A stretch of DNA of 64,000 nucleotides from JANNBN01 sp963763885 (GTDB lineage Bacteria > Actinomycetota > Acidimicrobiia > Acidimicrobiales > JANYDT01). The position numbers were made by a program, and so were the translations under genes. A model generated the notes under the pieces. The model had not been told where the DNA came from and made no database searches. It saw only the letters and a program-made list of their open reading frames with translations. The stretch covers positions 1,150,087 to 1,214,086 of the forward strand of contig CAVXQD010000001.1 in assembly GCA_963763885.1 (NCBI GenBank), written 5' to 3'. Shown one piece after another: positions 1 to 7,979 of the stretch (its first letter is position 1; each line of letters begins with the position of its first letter).

Positions 1-1
1 A

Positions 2-232
2 CTATGGACGACGTTGGTAGAGATGCTCAACAAGGGTGTGGCCGATCGTCGGATCATCACCGTCGCAGACGACGAAATCGGTGTGTTTGGCACACCGCGC
101 CACAAGATTCAAAGCAAGGAAGCTGTGTACGTCTACAAAAAGGAAAACTGCATGCGCTGCGACACACCCATCAGGCGATGGGACATGGCCGGGCGGTGGG
201 CCTACGAGTGCCCTACCTGCCAACCGGCTTGA
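2..232 (+). CDS. Fpg/Nei-family DNA glycosylase, C-terminal end (5' partial)
   Basis: Only the last 76 codons lie in the window; the frame is open from base 2. The C-terminus is a zinc finger of the C-x2-C-x16-C-x2-C type (CMRC ... CPTC), with the conserved arginine in the hairpin (AGRWAYECPTC). This is the DNA-binding finger of formamidopyrimidine-DNA glycosylase / endonuclease VIII enzymes, which remove oxidised bases in base excision repair. The N-terminal catalytic proline and H2TH region are outside the window, so Fpg cannot be separated from Nei-type members. The next gene lies 13 bases away on the opposite strand. Confidence 0.85.
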   Translation, partial: LWTTLVEMLNKGVADRRIITVADDEIGVFGTPRHKIQSKEAVYVYKKENCMRCDTPIRRWDMAGRWAYECPTCQPA

Positions 233-245
233 GTTCCCCAGCGAG

Positions 246-794
246 TTACTTCTTGATGGTGGTTGGAGTGGTTTCGTCTGCGGCTGCCGCCACATCTGTA
301 CGCCAGTAGGTCTGGATCCACGGGCTGGATGTCTGCTTGCTTGGGGTGAGGCCCGTCAGCGAACGAATCTGGTTACGCAGCGGCAACAACACGCCTTCGA
401 CCGGCGACTTGAAGTTGGTCTTGAACCACTTGTCCACTGCGCCAGTGACTCCGGAGTCTCCGTAGAGGTAGACGTCACGCATTGCGTACTCCAGCTGCTG
501 CTTCTCGGACGTTGTCAGCGATCCGAACGTGGAGCCAGCAGGCGTAATGGTGGAAAACGCGTTGTAGGCGAGCGTCAGCTTGTCTGCCACGACGGTTTTC
601 TGCGCCAGCGCTGCCCGGTCTGATTCAACCTTGAGCTGGGTGGAGCGGTTGGCGCTCTGGAACACCCGGGCGCCGATGGCAAGGGAAACACTTCCGGCGA
701 TTGTGGCCACCAGCAGCGGGATCACCAATGAACGCAGCCAATTGGTGGGATGTGCCTCTGAAGCAGCAGTGTCCAGGGCGTCGTCGATGTTCAT
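246..794 (-). CDS. single-pass membrane protein of unknown function
   Basis: A 182-residue protein if started at the ATG at 794. The frame stays open upstream to 917, but that extension is less protein-like. It begins with a short polar segment (MNIDDALDTAASEAH), followed at about residues 19-42 by one hydrophobic helix (LVIPLLVATIAGSVSLAIGA). A soluble, mostly helical domain of about 140 residues follows and ends in a Thr-rich tail. The topology suggests an inner-membrane anchor with a long C-terminal domain. I recognise no family. It converges with the Fpg/Nei gene; a terminator-like hairpin lies upstream at 921-949. Confidence 0.6.
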   Translation of the reverse strand: MNIDDALDTAASEAHPTNWLRSLVIPLLVATIAGSVSLAIGARVFQSANRSTQLKVESDRAALAQKTVVADKLTLAYNAFSTITPAGSTFGSLTTSEKQQLEYAMRDVYLYGDSGVTGAVDKWFKTNFKSPVEGVLLPLRNQIRSLTGLTPSKQTSSPWIQTYWRTDVAAAADETTPTTIKK

Positions 795-920
795 GCAGTG
801 AATGTATGCGCGCCTAGCGGGGTTGTCGACCGAACCAACGTCACAGGGGTTGGGGGCCGTCACCTGGACGTGTAGCCGGCCAATCGCCAAGGAAGTTGAG
901 CCAGAGTCGCACGACACAAG

Positions 921-949
921 GGGCCGACCCGATGTGATCGGGCCGGCCC
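921..949. terminator. hairpin in the 795-1127 gap
   Basis: GGGCCG-A-CCCGAT (921-933) faces ATCGGG-C-CGGCCC (937-949) across a 3-base loop: 12 pairs with one mismatch. No T-run follows, so it may be a weak or bidirectional terminator or a protein-binding palindrome. The rest of the 333-base gap between 794 and 1128 shows only this and the WhiB terminator. Confidence 0.4.
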
Positions 950-1042
950 AGTGTCATTTCCGGACGCACAGGGCGGTCACTCGTCGCAGTCCCCCGGATG
1001 TGGACTGCGGCACCCCGCCCTGCGGAATCTCTGAAGCTGACC

Positions 1043-1080
1043 GAAAAGAGGGGTCAGAACCGATTGGTTGCTCCCCTCGG
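1043..1080 (-). terminator. rho-independent terminator after the WhiB gene
   Basis: GAGGGG (1048-1053) pairs with CCCCTC (1073-1078), and an inner AACC/GGTT stem (1058-1061 with 1066-1069) extends the hairpin. Read on the minus strand the stem is followed by CTTTTCGG, a T-run. It lies 50 bases past the WhiB stop codon at 1128. Confidence 0.6.
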
Positions 1081-1127
1081 GCTCTCTTCGATCCCTCCGT
1101 TCACCGCTCAGCCGCGCCCCGCTCCGC

Positions 1128-1457
1128 CTAGGCGGAGATCACGCTGCCAAGTTCATCGACAACGAGCTCCCCGACCTTGACCTTTGGTGGACGACCACGA
1201 CGACGCCGTGAGGCGAGCACCTTGCCGTTGATAACCATCTCGCCGCCCCAGACGCCCCACGGCTCACGCCGAATCAGCGCGCCGGAGAGGCAGCGGTCAG
1301 TAACCGGGCAATTTCCACAGATCGCCTTTGCTTGCGCGATCTCGTGGATTTCCTCGGAGAAAAACAGGCCGGCGAGCGTCCCGGCGCCATCGGCGCAACG
1401 ACCGCGTGCGATGAGTTCTCGATCGACAGATGTCAGCAGTGCTTGGTTGAGGTTCAT
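1128..1457 (-). CDS. WhiB-family iron-sulfur transcriptional regulator
   Basis: A 109-residue WhiB-like protein. Four cysteines (about residues 21, 47, 50 and 56, the middle pair as CGNC) should hold a 4Fe-4S cluster, and GVWGG follows at 68-72 as the family's turn motif. A basic RRRRGRPPK stretch near residue 84 is the usual DNA-binding tail. I chose the ATG at 1457 because AGGAG stands 8 bases upstream; the frame is open to 1517. WhiB proteins are restricted to Actinobacteria and their phages. They act with sigma factors in redox, development or stress responses. A T-tailed hairpin terminates the gene at 1043-1080. Confidence 0.88.
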   Translation of the reverse strand: MNLNQALLTSVDRELIARGRCADGAGTLAGLFFSEEIHEIAQAKAICGNCPVTDRCLSGALIRREPWGVWGGEMVINGKVLASRRRRGRPPKVKVGELVVDELGSVISA

Positions 1458-1565
1458 GATCCGGCTCCTACCGGTGTTCGTGTCTGGTCCTGCTGGTTGG
1501 TTGGGGGTTGTGCTCAAGAAGAGAGGTCCTGCAGAAAGTTCTGGAGAAAACTGGAGAAAGAAGAA

Positions 1566-1588
1566 GGCCGCCGGATGATCCGGCGGCC
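1566..1588 (-). terminator. rho-independent terminator for the 1621-1980 gene
   Basis: GGCCGCCGGA (1566-1575) and TCCGGCGGCC (1579-1588) form a perfect 10-bp stem with a TGA loop. On the minus strand the stem is followed by TTCTTCTTTCTCC, a T-rich tract. It lies 33 bases past the stop codon of the upstream minus-strand gene. Confidence 0.6.
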
Positions 1589-1620
1589 TGAAGAGCTAGT
1601 TGGGTTGTGGGTTCCGACGG

Positions 1621-1980
1621 TTACCCGTTGGGTGGTCCACACCAGCTCTGAGGCCGCTTGTTGGTCTTGACCGCTACGGTCTTGACCAAGGTCTTGGCGG
1701 TGTTCTTCTTGGAATTCAGCGTCTTGGCGGTCTTGTTACCGGTGCACAGATAGGCCTGGAACGAGGGTGCACCACCGTTGGTGTCCCAGGCATGAGCAGA
1801 GGCCGCAATACGCCCGAACTCTGGTCGGACGGCCGCCATTGCTTCCCACACGGGCGCGGCGAAAATCAGGGACGCAACAGCGGCCGATGGCGCGCCGAAC
1901 ATGTGCGATTTGATCTCGCAAGCTGTCAGGTTGAGAAGCACGGCGAGAGTTGCTGCGTGCTGGTCAGTTGACGTTGTCAT
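1621..1980 (-). CDS. hypothetical protein with basic Lys/Thr-rich tail
   Basis: 119 residues. A purine-rich GAGAGGGGTGAG precedes the ATG at 1980. The N-terminal two thirds are Ala-rich and helical (roughly residues 5-60). Two cysteines lie mid-chain and near the end. The C-terminal third is strongly basic and repetitive (KTAKTLNSKKNTAKTLVKT), somewhat like a DNA-binding histone-type tail. I recognise no family and do not assign a function. The gene is monocistronic: it ends in a good hairpin terminator at 1566-1588 and is separated by 86 bases from the phosphatase gene upstream on the same strand. Confidence 0.55.
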   Translation of the reverse strand: MTTSTDQHAATLAVLLNLTACEIKSHMFGAPSAAVASLIFAAPVWEAMAAVRPEFGRIAASAHAWDTNGGAPSFQAYLCTGNKTAKTLNSKKNTAKTLVKTVAVKTNKRPQSWCGPPNG

Positions 1981-2066
1981 GTTTGGCTCACCCCTCTCGG
2001 CGACTTTGTTGCGGTTGTTACAAATCAGTTTCTTCTGTGACAGACGGCCGATGCAAGCGAATTAAT

Positions 2067-2840
2067 TCAGGAATCTTTCTGGTCTGCACGCCTGGCGATG
2101 ATTGCCTGACGCGCAACGGCTTCGTTACAGGCCCCGATCGGTGTTCGTTTCAGCGTCGGTTCTCGCACAATCAGGTCCCGGCTGAAGGCGTCAGCCATGT
2201 ATCCGCCGGCCTCCTGCAGGATCAGCATTCCACCCGCGTAATCCCATACTCCATGCGCATCGCGGCTGCAATCTACGTAGGCATCAAGTACCCCGTCGGC
2301 CACGGCACACAGGTCAAGTGCACACGCTCCGAGCGCACGAAACTGGTTCCAGCCCAGCCACTTCGACGGCAGGCCAGACAACCCGGTAATGGCTTTTCGC
2401 CACGAGTCGCACGTACTGGTGTGCATGCGGCGGCCATCGGCAAAAGCCCCGCCGCCACGTGTCGCCCAAAACTTCGCCCCGGTGGCTTGGTTGAGCACCA
2501 GCGCCGCCAGTAGTCCTTCGGCATCTACGGCAGCAAGCGACGTTGCGTACCAGGGGATCCCTCGGCTGGCGTTGGTAGATCCATCAAGCGGGTCAACAAT
2601 GACCAACAACGGATGATCTGCCCGACGCAACCCGGATTCCTCCGACAAAACACCGACGCCCGCGTTATCGAGCACCGCAAGGGCCGCAGCGTCGGATGCA
2701 ACGTCGCTTCCGTGCTGCCCGCCGTGTGCGCCGTCGGGCAGCAACCCAAACTCGTCACGTCGAAGTGAGCCAAGCGCCGTGGTCACCGCCGCTGCCACAT
2801 CGTCGAAGAGTTCCAGGGCCTGTTGTGCGTTCCAAGTCAC
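2067..2840 (-). CDS. inositol monophosphatase-family protein
   Basis: 257 residues with the metal-binding signatures of the IMPase superfamily: SEESG, then VDPLDGSTN about 20 residues later, and VWDYAGG near the C-terminus. Members hydrolyse inositol-1-phosphate, histidinol-phosphate, PAP or fructose-1,6-bisphosphate using Mg2+; sequence alone does not fix the substrate. I chose the GTG at 2840, with GAGGA about 10 bases upstream. It gives the usual family length, and the longer TTG start at 2951 would run into the divergent neighbour's coding region. The divergent promoters for this gene and the DUF72 gene must sit in the 100 bases between them. Confidence 0.85.
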   Translation of the reverse strand: MTWNAQQALELFDDVAAAVTTALGSLRRDEFGLLPDGAHGGQHGSDVASDAAALAVLDNAGVGVLSEESGLRRADHPLLVIVDPLDGSTNASRGIPWYATSLAAVDAEGLLAALVLNQATGAKFWATRGGGAFADGRRMHTSTCDSWRKAITGLSGLPSKWLGWNQFRALGACALDLCAVADGVLDAYVDCSRDAHGVWDYAGGMLILQEAGGYMADAFSRDLIVREPTLKRTPIGACNEAVARQAIIARRADQKDS

Positions 2841-2940
2841 CCGCTGATCCTCGCACGGGTACTCCGCCGCGACTCGAACCAGCCCAGCGTGTGGGGGGAA
2901 CCTGTGGTCTGACGCGTCGGCCTCGATAGGGTTTCGGTCG

Positions 2941-3768
2941 ATGGAAACCAAGGTGTGGCTGGGGACAGCGGGTTGGTCGTACCTTCCTGACTGGGCAGGC
3001 AGCTTCTATCCGCTCGGCACTTCGCAGAGCGACACGCTCAACCGCTATGCCGAGGCGTTTCCGTTCGTGGAGATCGACTCCACGTTCTACGCGGCTCCTG
3101 CTCCCCCGGTGATTGAACGATGGGCTCGGATTCTTCCCGAGCGCTTCAGGGTCTCTTGCAAAGCGCCGCGAGAACTGGTGCAAGACACTGGCCTCAACCC
3201 GCCAGAGGTGCCCTTCGGACACTTCGTTCGAACCCTCTCAGAAGCCCTTGGATTCAGGCTTTGCAACGTCGTTGTCCAGATGCAACCTTCGTTCGCTCGG
3301 ACGCCGCAGAACGACCTAGCGCTGCGTGCCTTCCTCAACCGCTGGTCAGACCGGGTCCCGCTTGCCATCGAGATGCGCAACAACTCGTGGAACCATGAAT
3401 CGGTGCACGACCTCCTTCGTCAACACGACGTGGCACGGGTGTCAAACGACCTTCATGATGTGCCTGACCTGGAGCGACTCAACTACGACACCAGCAAACG
3501 GTGTGCGTACATACGGTTGATCGGACGCCACGATGGGATCGCCAAAGACGAGGTGCAACGTCCTCAGACCGAGGCACTGACATGGTGGGCAGATCAAATA
3601 GATGCGCTCTCACGCCGTGACGTACGCAGCGTTTTCGTGGTGGTCAACAACCACTACGAAGGGCACGCACCGCAGACGCTGCGCACCCTCGGTGCCGACC
3701 TTCAGGAGCGTGGGCTGAACGTGGTGCCCTTCAACGGATTTCCCGATGGACAGGTTCGGATGTTCTGA
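2941..3768 (+). CDS. DUF72 (YecE-like) family protein
   Basis: 275 residues matching the DUF72/YecE TIM-barrel family: an N-terminal GTAGWSY motif, then an FVEIDSTFY segment, an FRVSCKAPRE strand, a central EMRNNSW and a C-terminal VVVNNHYEGHAP motif. The biochemical role of the family is not established. Length and motif order are typical and complete. It is divergent from the phosphatase gene and is followed 55 bases later by another plus-strand gene, so the two may share a transcript. Confidence 0.85.
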   Translation: METKVWLGTAGWSYLPDWAGSFYPLGTSQSDTLNRYAEAFPFVEIDSTFYAAPAPPVIERWARILPERFRVSCKAPRELVQDTGLNPPEVPFGHFVRTLSEALGFRLCNVVVQMQPSFARTPQNDLALRAFLNRWSDRVPLAIEMRNNSWNHESVHDLLRQHDVARVSNDLHDVPDLERLNYDTSKRCAYIRLIGRHDGIAKDEVQRPQTEALTWWADQIDALSRRDVRSVFVVVNNHYEGHAPQTLRTLGADLQERGLNVVPFNGFPDGQVRMF

Positions 3769-3823
3769 ACTGGCCATGTCCGCACCGCGGTGCAGGGTGC
3801 GGGTCGTAGAGTGACCTCTCGAA

Positions 3824-4393
3824 ATGGCAATTATCGACGTGCCCGGATACATGGCTGACCTGAAGGACCACGTGTCTGTTGACCACGGGTTCCATGTCCA
3901 CGACGAGCGGCACCTCATCGAGACGTACTCCTCTGAGCAGGCCTGGGAGGTGGAATTGCACCCGGAAGAGGGCTGCAGTGGCCCCCTAGACCTGCATCTC
4001 ACCCTGCAGGTCAATCCTCGGGTGTTGTTCGCGTTCGAAGACCGGATGGCGGAACTGGACGATGATGCCGAGCCACCAGACGAGTATTTCTTCCCATTGA
4101 CGCTCACCTGGCTGCTGCCACCGCTGAAGAACCCACCTGACCTGCTGGTTCTCGCCACAGACCTGGCTGGGGTTGGAGGCATGGATCTTCCGTTGGAGGT
4201 GCAGGCCATCGACTCGTTCAACGTGGTGACCGATGCGCCCGAGCGGCGCCTCACCATCGTGGCCAAACGCCAGGTGTCGCTTGCCCGCATCTTTGTGGGC
4301 GAAGAGCTGTTGTGTGACCTTTGGGAAAGCTGCCGCGGGGTGAGCCTGTACCTGCTGGAACGTGCTCCCCTGTGGGTTGGCCATACCGACTGA
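3824..4393 (+). CDS. conserved hypothetical protein
   Basis: 189 residues, acidic and without a signal peptide or membrane segment. Several blocks look beta-rich (LDLHLTLQVNPRVLFAFEDRM, FPLTLTWLLPP). It is probably cytosolic. I recognise no family. The ATG at 3824 lies 55 bases past the DUF72 stop. Codon use resembles the backbone neighbours, and the gene appears to be the last chromosomal protein gene before the tRNA landing zone. A strong hairpin at 4433-4468 lies downstream and may terminate it. Confidence 0.6.
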   Translation: MAIIDVPGYMADLKDHVSVDHGFHVHDERHLIETYSSEQAWEVELHPEEGCSGPLDLHLTLQVNPRVLFAFEDRMAELDDDAEPPDEYFFPLTLTWLLPPLKNPPDLLVLATDLAGVGGMDLPLEVQAIDSFNVVTDAPERRLTIVAKRQVSLARIFVGEELLCDLWESCRGVSLYLLERAPLWVGHTD

Positions 4394-4432
4394 ATTTTCA
4401 GCATTTGCGGGGTGATCTGAGGCCAGACGCGC

Positions 4433-4468
4433 CACACGGCAGGCCCCGTTTCCAGGACCTGCCGTGTG
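4433..4468. terminator. 11-bp hairpin between the hypothetical gene and tRNA-Asn
   Basis: CACACGGCAGG (4433-4443) pairs perfectly with CCTGCCGTGTG (4458-4468) around a 14-base loop. The plus strand continues ATTTGG, a weak T-run. The hairpin lies 40 bases past the 3824-4393 stop and 7 bases past the tRNA-Asn 3' end on the minus strand, so it could stop transcription in both directions. Confidence 0.5.
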
Positions 4469-4474
4469 ATTTGG

Positions 4475-4547
4475 CTCCGAGAGCAGGGATCGAACCTGCG
4501 ACCTATTGATTAACAGTCAACCGCTCTGCCAGCTGAGCTATCTCGGA
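4475..4547 (-). tRNA. tRNA-Asn (GTT anticodon)
   Basis: Read on the minus strand, the acceptor TCCGAGA pairs with TCTCGGA and a G discriminator follows at 4475. The D arm is AGCTCAGCTGGCAGAGC, the anticodon loop CTGTTAA carries GTT, and the T arm is GCAGG-TTCGATC-CCTGC. All arms fold and the length is 73 nt. No CCA is encoded. Confidence 0.95.
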
Positions 4548-4689
4548 AGGGCCTGATTACGTTAGCAGCGCGACAGCACGTGTCGAGAACCACTTTCGCG
4601 CAACGGATACGTCCGTTCTGCGTGCGATTGCACTGTCACGTAACGAAATCGAACGGTGTCGTCTCCTTCTTGGGTTTTGTTCCGGTCCA

Positions 4690-4786
4690 CCTGCCAGAAG
4701 TCGCGTCCCCGTAGGAACCTTCGCGTCCCCACAGGGACGTCACTGGCAGGACGCGAAGGCACGTGGGGGACGCGACCTCCGGCAGG
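4690..4786. repeat. nested imperfect palindrome between two tRNAs
   Basis: The 352-base gap between the tRNAs holds no gene but a striking nested inverted repeat. The outer arms, 4690-4710 and 4765-4786, share CCTGCC and TCGCGTCCCC with their complements. The inner arms CCTTCGCGTCC (4718-4728) and GGACGCGAAGG (4749-4759) are perfect. The core CGCGTCCCC occurs twice directly and is mirrored twice. It could be a structured RNA, a MITE-like relic or a protein-binding cruciform; nothing decides between these. Confidence 0.5.
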
Positions 4787-4899
4787 AACGAACAGCGAAC
4801 GGTGAGACAGCCGATACCCAGACGCTGCCCAACTCATGAAACGAACGAGCGACACGGTCGGACCCACACAGCGTGGCAAGCTCTGGAACCCGAAAACTC

Positions 4900-4972
4900 G
4901 GGGCGGTAGCTCAGTGGTTAGAGCACGGGACTCATAATCCTTCGGTCGTGGGTTCGATCCCCACCCGCCCTA
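4900..4972 (+). tRNA. tRNA-Met (CAT anticodon)
   Basis: The acceptor is GGGGCGG/CCGCCCT with one G-T pair and an A discriminator at 4972. The D arm is GCTCAGTGGTTAGAGC, the anticodon loop CTCATAA carries CAT, and the T arm is GTGGG-TTCGATC-CCCAC. CAT also occurs in lysidine-modified tRNA-Ile, but the overall form fits elongator Met. An integrase gene begins 99 bases past the 3' end, so the T arm and acceptor are the likely attachment site of the element to the right. Confidence 0.93.
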
Positions 4973-5031
4973 CTTCATTTCCCCAGTTCATAGGCCCTGT
5001 CGCAGATCTCTGACAAGCAGCTCTGGCAGTT

Positions 5032-5071
5032 TGTCCCACATTTGTCCCACGGATTCTGTACGGTGTCCCAC
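5032..5071. promoter_or_regulatory. three phased TGTCCCAC direct repeats before the integrase
   Basis: TGTCCCAC occurs at 5032-5039, 5043-5050 and 5064-5071, at spacings of 11 and 21 bases, i.e. one and two helical turns. They lie between the tRNA-Met 3' end and the integrase ATG. The position suits arm-type integrase sites or an excisionase/repressor operator. The assignment is inferred from position and phasing only. Confidence 0.5.
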
Positions 5072-6224
5072 ATGCGTGGGTCCTTACGAGAGAAGCGTGC
5101 TGGGTATTGGGAGGTCCGCATCGACGGCGGCGTTGACCGGCTCACTGGCAAGCGCGTCCAGATCAGTCGGTCCGTCGCTGGGACGAAGCGCGAGGCAGAG
5201 AAGGTGCTCAACACGCTGATCTCCAAGCACGAGACCAACTCGGTTGGTGGGTCGACGACGGCGACCTTTGGCGGGCTACTAACCAAGTGGATCGAGCACG
5301 TTTGAGCCCGACCTCGCCTACCAGACGTTCAAGGGCTACCAGCGGTTGATCCGCAATCACATCGAGCCGGCCCTCGGTTCGATTCGGCTCCGCAAGCTCG
5401 ACGTCGCAACCCTCGACTCGTTCTACCGCTCGCTCACGAAGAAGGGCTTGGCGCCGGCCACGGTGCGACAGGCGCACGCTGTCATCCGGTCAGCGTTGAA
5501 GCAGGGCGTGCGGTGGGACTGGGTACCGATCAACGTCGCCGAGAAGGCATCACCGCCGCGGTTGCGCAAGGCGTCCACGAACACGCCAACGCCGGATGAT
5601 GTAGGGCGGCTGGTCGCACGCGCTGCGGAGGGTCGATACCCGGAGTTCGCCGTGATGCTGCATCTCGCCGTGATCACGGGCGCCCGACGCGGAGAGCTGT
5701 GCGGGCTCCGATGGAGCGATGTCGATGATAAGCGTGCAGAGCTTCTGATCCAACGTTCCATCTTCGAGACGACCGACCACACGATCATCGAGAAGTCGAC
5801 GAAGACGCACCAGGCGCGCAGGATCGCGCTCGACGAGGGAACGATGCCGGTGCTTGCTCGCCATCGCGAGTCGATGGAGTCGAGGGCCGAGTTCTGCGGC
5901 GTGAAGTTCGATCCGAAGGCGTACGTGTTTTCCGATCACGAGCGTGGCGTTGAGCCGTGGCGCCCGGACCGCGTGACGCTGGCGTTCACAAGGCTCTGCC
6001 GAGAGCTGGAGATCGAAGGCATCCGCTTCCACGACCTCCGCCACTTCGCAGCAACGAGCCTCCTTTCCGCCGGCATCGACGTCCGGACGGTCTCCGGCCG
6101 CCTCGGCCACGCCAACGCCGCAACTACCCTTGGCACCTACGCGCACTTCGTCGGCGCCGCCGACCGCCGCGCCGCCGAGACACTCAGTGGCATGGTGCAA
6201 CTGACGAGCCATCACCAGCGGTAG
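5072..6224 (+). pseudogene. int: tyrosine site-specific integrase, single-base frameshift
   Basis: Full-length phage/ICE-type tyrosine recombinase split by one frame change. The N-terminal part (5072-5305) has the arm-binding start (GYWEVRIDGGVDRLTGKR). The rest (about 5304-6224) contains the SAM-like core-binding domain and the catalytic domain with Arg (TGARRGEL), His-x-x-Arg (HDLRHF), His (GRLGHAN) and nucleophile Tyr (GTYAHF). Removing one T from the TTT at 5301-5303 joins the halves as WIEHVEPDLAYQ, so this is a +1 insertion, real or an assembly error. It would integrate the adjacent element at the tRNA-Met 3' end. If the frameshift is real the element cannot excise by its own enzyme. 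Confidence 0.85.
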
Positions 6225-6297
6225 CCAACAGGCCAGGTCCGCGCCCTGTGCCCATTCGACGACGGCTGGAGGTCGTTCGACCACCAAGGATGCTCAA

Positions 6298-7896
6298 TCA
6301 GGTCGGCTCCAACAAGTCGATCGGATCACGACCGCTCGATGTTCCGACGAGGTCAAGTTCAACTCGCGCCCGTGTGCACAACCTTCGTGCGTCTTCGGAA
6401 GGAGACCCGAGCGCCGCGTGCACGATGCGATCAAAGCCCGCTCCGACGAGCGGAGGCGTCGTCCGAAGACAAGAGCGCAATCCAACAGTTTCGGCGGCAG
6501 AGTGGAGAAGACTGTTCCGCTGGCGGTAAAGGCGCCTGAGACTGTCGGTCGCGTAGTCCGAAACTCTCGCAAGCACAGCCTTCGGCGCTCCGAGAACTTC
6601 AGCCATCCGGACCCGGGCCGCTTCATCCGACGGGTTTTCAAACGGTTTGAGGGTGCCTGCTCGTATCGCGACTGCCAACTCGTGGCATTTGTAGCGATTC
6701 CCCGCAGCAACTCGAATGCGCGCCGCCACGGCGTCGTCCCGCTGTGAACCATCTGGAAGATACGCATATCGGTACGCCAGCGTGGTCAGTTCCGCCCGCG
6801 GGAATGAACACGCCACCAATCGGGCCAACTCGTCAGCGGCATCGACATTGTTGGAACCTTCGCTCTTGAGGACGGCTTCGATCGCGGCCCACCCGCCAGC
6901 CACCGCACCACCTGGAGAACTGTGTTCCAGCAGCGCAAGCAGTTCGAGTGCTGCGCCGAGGTTTCGGTCAAGTACTTCGATGCTGTGATCGAGCAGCGCG
7001 CCTCCTCTCATGAGCGAGCTCACGTCAACTTGCCGTCGGGGGCGATCCATCGCAAACGCTGTTGTTCCGCCCGCAATGTAGGCGGTGCCGAGGGGCTCTA
7101 ACACACTTCGGCCAGGGGTCCCGACCATGACTCGCGCGGCAAGGGAGTCAACTCGGTCCGCCGCAATCTCGATGGCAGCCCAAGCGTCGCGAGCTTCGAT
7201 GGGGAACACGAAGCCGCCGACGTGACGCAGTCGAAGGTTGGGGTCGATGTTTTGTCGGAGCCACTCGGTGAGTCTGCTCGCAGACAACCACGTCGGTGGT
7301 GTCGTCTTTCCGCTCGGGACGCTCGCCCTGAGAGGAACCGCGACATGAAATGTCCCGAGGCTTCGGCTCTCAATCTCAATGGCATTGTCCAGTAGGTCAA
7401 CAATCGAGATCGACTGCGTATGCCCAGCGGTCAAGGAATCAGTCCAACGGTAGAGCTGATCGGGACTGAATTTCAGATCGAGGAGGTGACCTCCGATGAG
7501 GCGCGACAGCCTTTCCGAACCGACCGCACCGCCACCCGACACGTAGTCGCGCCAGCGTTTGAGATATCCGCCGCGAGCGCGCTCTAGAAAATATGCCACT
7601 TCGTCGACACGCTGGGCCGACTCGATTGTGCCGAGGGCGTCCTGCAGGCGCGTTCGAGCCTCGCCGTCGCCAAGACCGATGTCTTGCCCCAGCCTCACCT
7701 TGGCTCGCGCCCCAAGATCACGGAGGCTTCCTTGCTTCAGAAGCCCTTCGCGAAACTGTTCGCCGCCTTCGACTAGCTCCTCCAGCAGGAGCAGCGACCC
7801 GGGATTCCAGAGCCGCCTTTGCCAGGGCGTCCGTCGACCCCAATAGTCGCGAAGGCGTGCGACTACGTGTTCGTCGGGGGCTAGCTCTATGGGCAC
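6298..7896 (-). CDS. large HEPN-type cargo protein of unknown function
   Basis: 532 residues from a GTG start. No transmembrane segment or nucleotide-binding loop is visible. Near the C-terminus (about residues 455-470) LYRQRNSLLHSA carries an R-x4-H motif with Asn after the Arg, the signature of HEPN ribonucleases found in abortive-infection and toxin proteins. A later FDRIVH segment fits a helix following such a core. It sits just inside the integrase end of the element, the usual place for variable cargo, and converges with the integrase. A defence or toxin role is an inference from motif and position. A second HEPN-like cargo gene lies at 50523-51785. Confidence 0.65.
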   Translation of the reverse strand: MPIELAPDEHVVARLRDYWGRRTPWQRRLWNPGSLLLLEELVEGGEQFREGLLKQGSLRDLGARAKVRLGQDIGLGDGEARTRLQDALGTIESAQRVDEVAYFLERARGGYLKRWRDYVSGGGAVGSERLSRLIGGHLLDLKFSPDQLYRWTDSLTAGHTQSISIVDLLDNAIEIESRSLGTFHVAVPLRASVPSGKTTPPTWLSASRLTEWLRQNIDPNLRLRHVGGFVFPIEARDAWAAIEIAADRVDSLAARVMVGTPGRSVLEPLGTAYIAGGTTAFAMDRPRRQVDVSSLMRGGALLDHSIEVLDRNLGAALELLALLEHSSPGGAVAGGWAAIEAVLKSEGSNNVDAADELARLVACSFPRAELTTLAYRYAYLPDGSQRDDAVAARIRVAAGNRYKCHELAVAIRAGTLKPFENPSDEAARVRMAEVLGAPKAVLARVSDYATDSLRRLYRQRNSLLHSAAETVGLRSCLRTTPPLVGAGFDRIVHAALGSPSEDARRLCTRARVELDLVGTSSGRDPIDLLEPT

Positions 7897-7941
7897 GATC
7901 CTGCTACTCTCTTCGTAAGGCCTTGGGCCAACCGATTAACA

Positions 7942-7977
7942 GAGGGAGACCGCCCCCGAAAGGGGGCCGTCTCCCTC
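7942..7977. terminator. strong GC hairpin between cargo genes
   Basis: GAGGGAGAC plus CCCCC (7942-7957) pair with GGGGG plus GTCTCCCTC (7962-7977) around GAAA, with a 2-base internal mismatch. On the plus strand ATTTTTG follows at 7982-7988; on the minus strand only TGTTAAT follows. It separates the HTH antitoxin gene's end from the HEPN gene's start. Confidence 0.6.
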
Positions 7978-7979
7978 GG

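Noticed and set aside
3610..4437. Long minus-strand open frame opposite the DUF72 and hypothetical genes
   Set aside because: It is a mirror of good plus-strand coding, with Ser/Arg-rich low-quality protein and no family features.
5550..6287. Minus-strand open frame opposite integrase 1
   Set aside because: Antisense to a clear recombinase catalytic domain; composition follows the sense codons.
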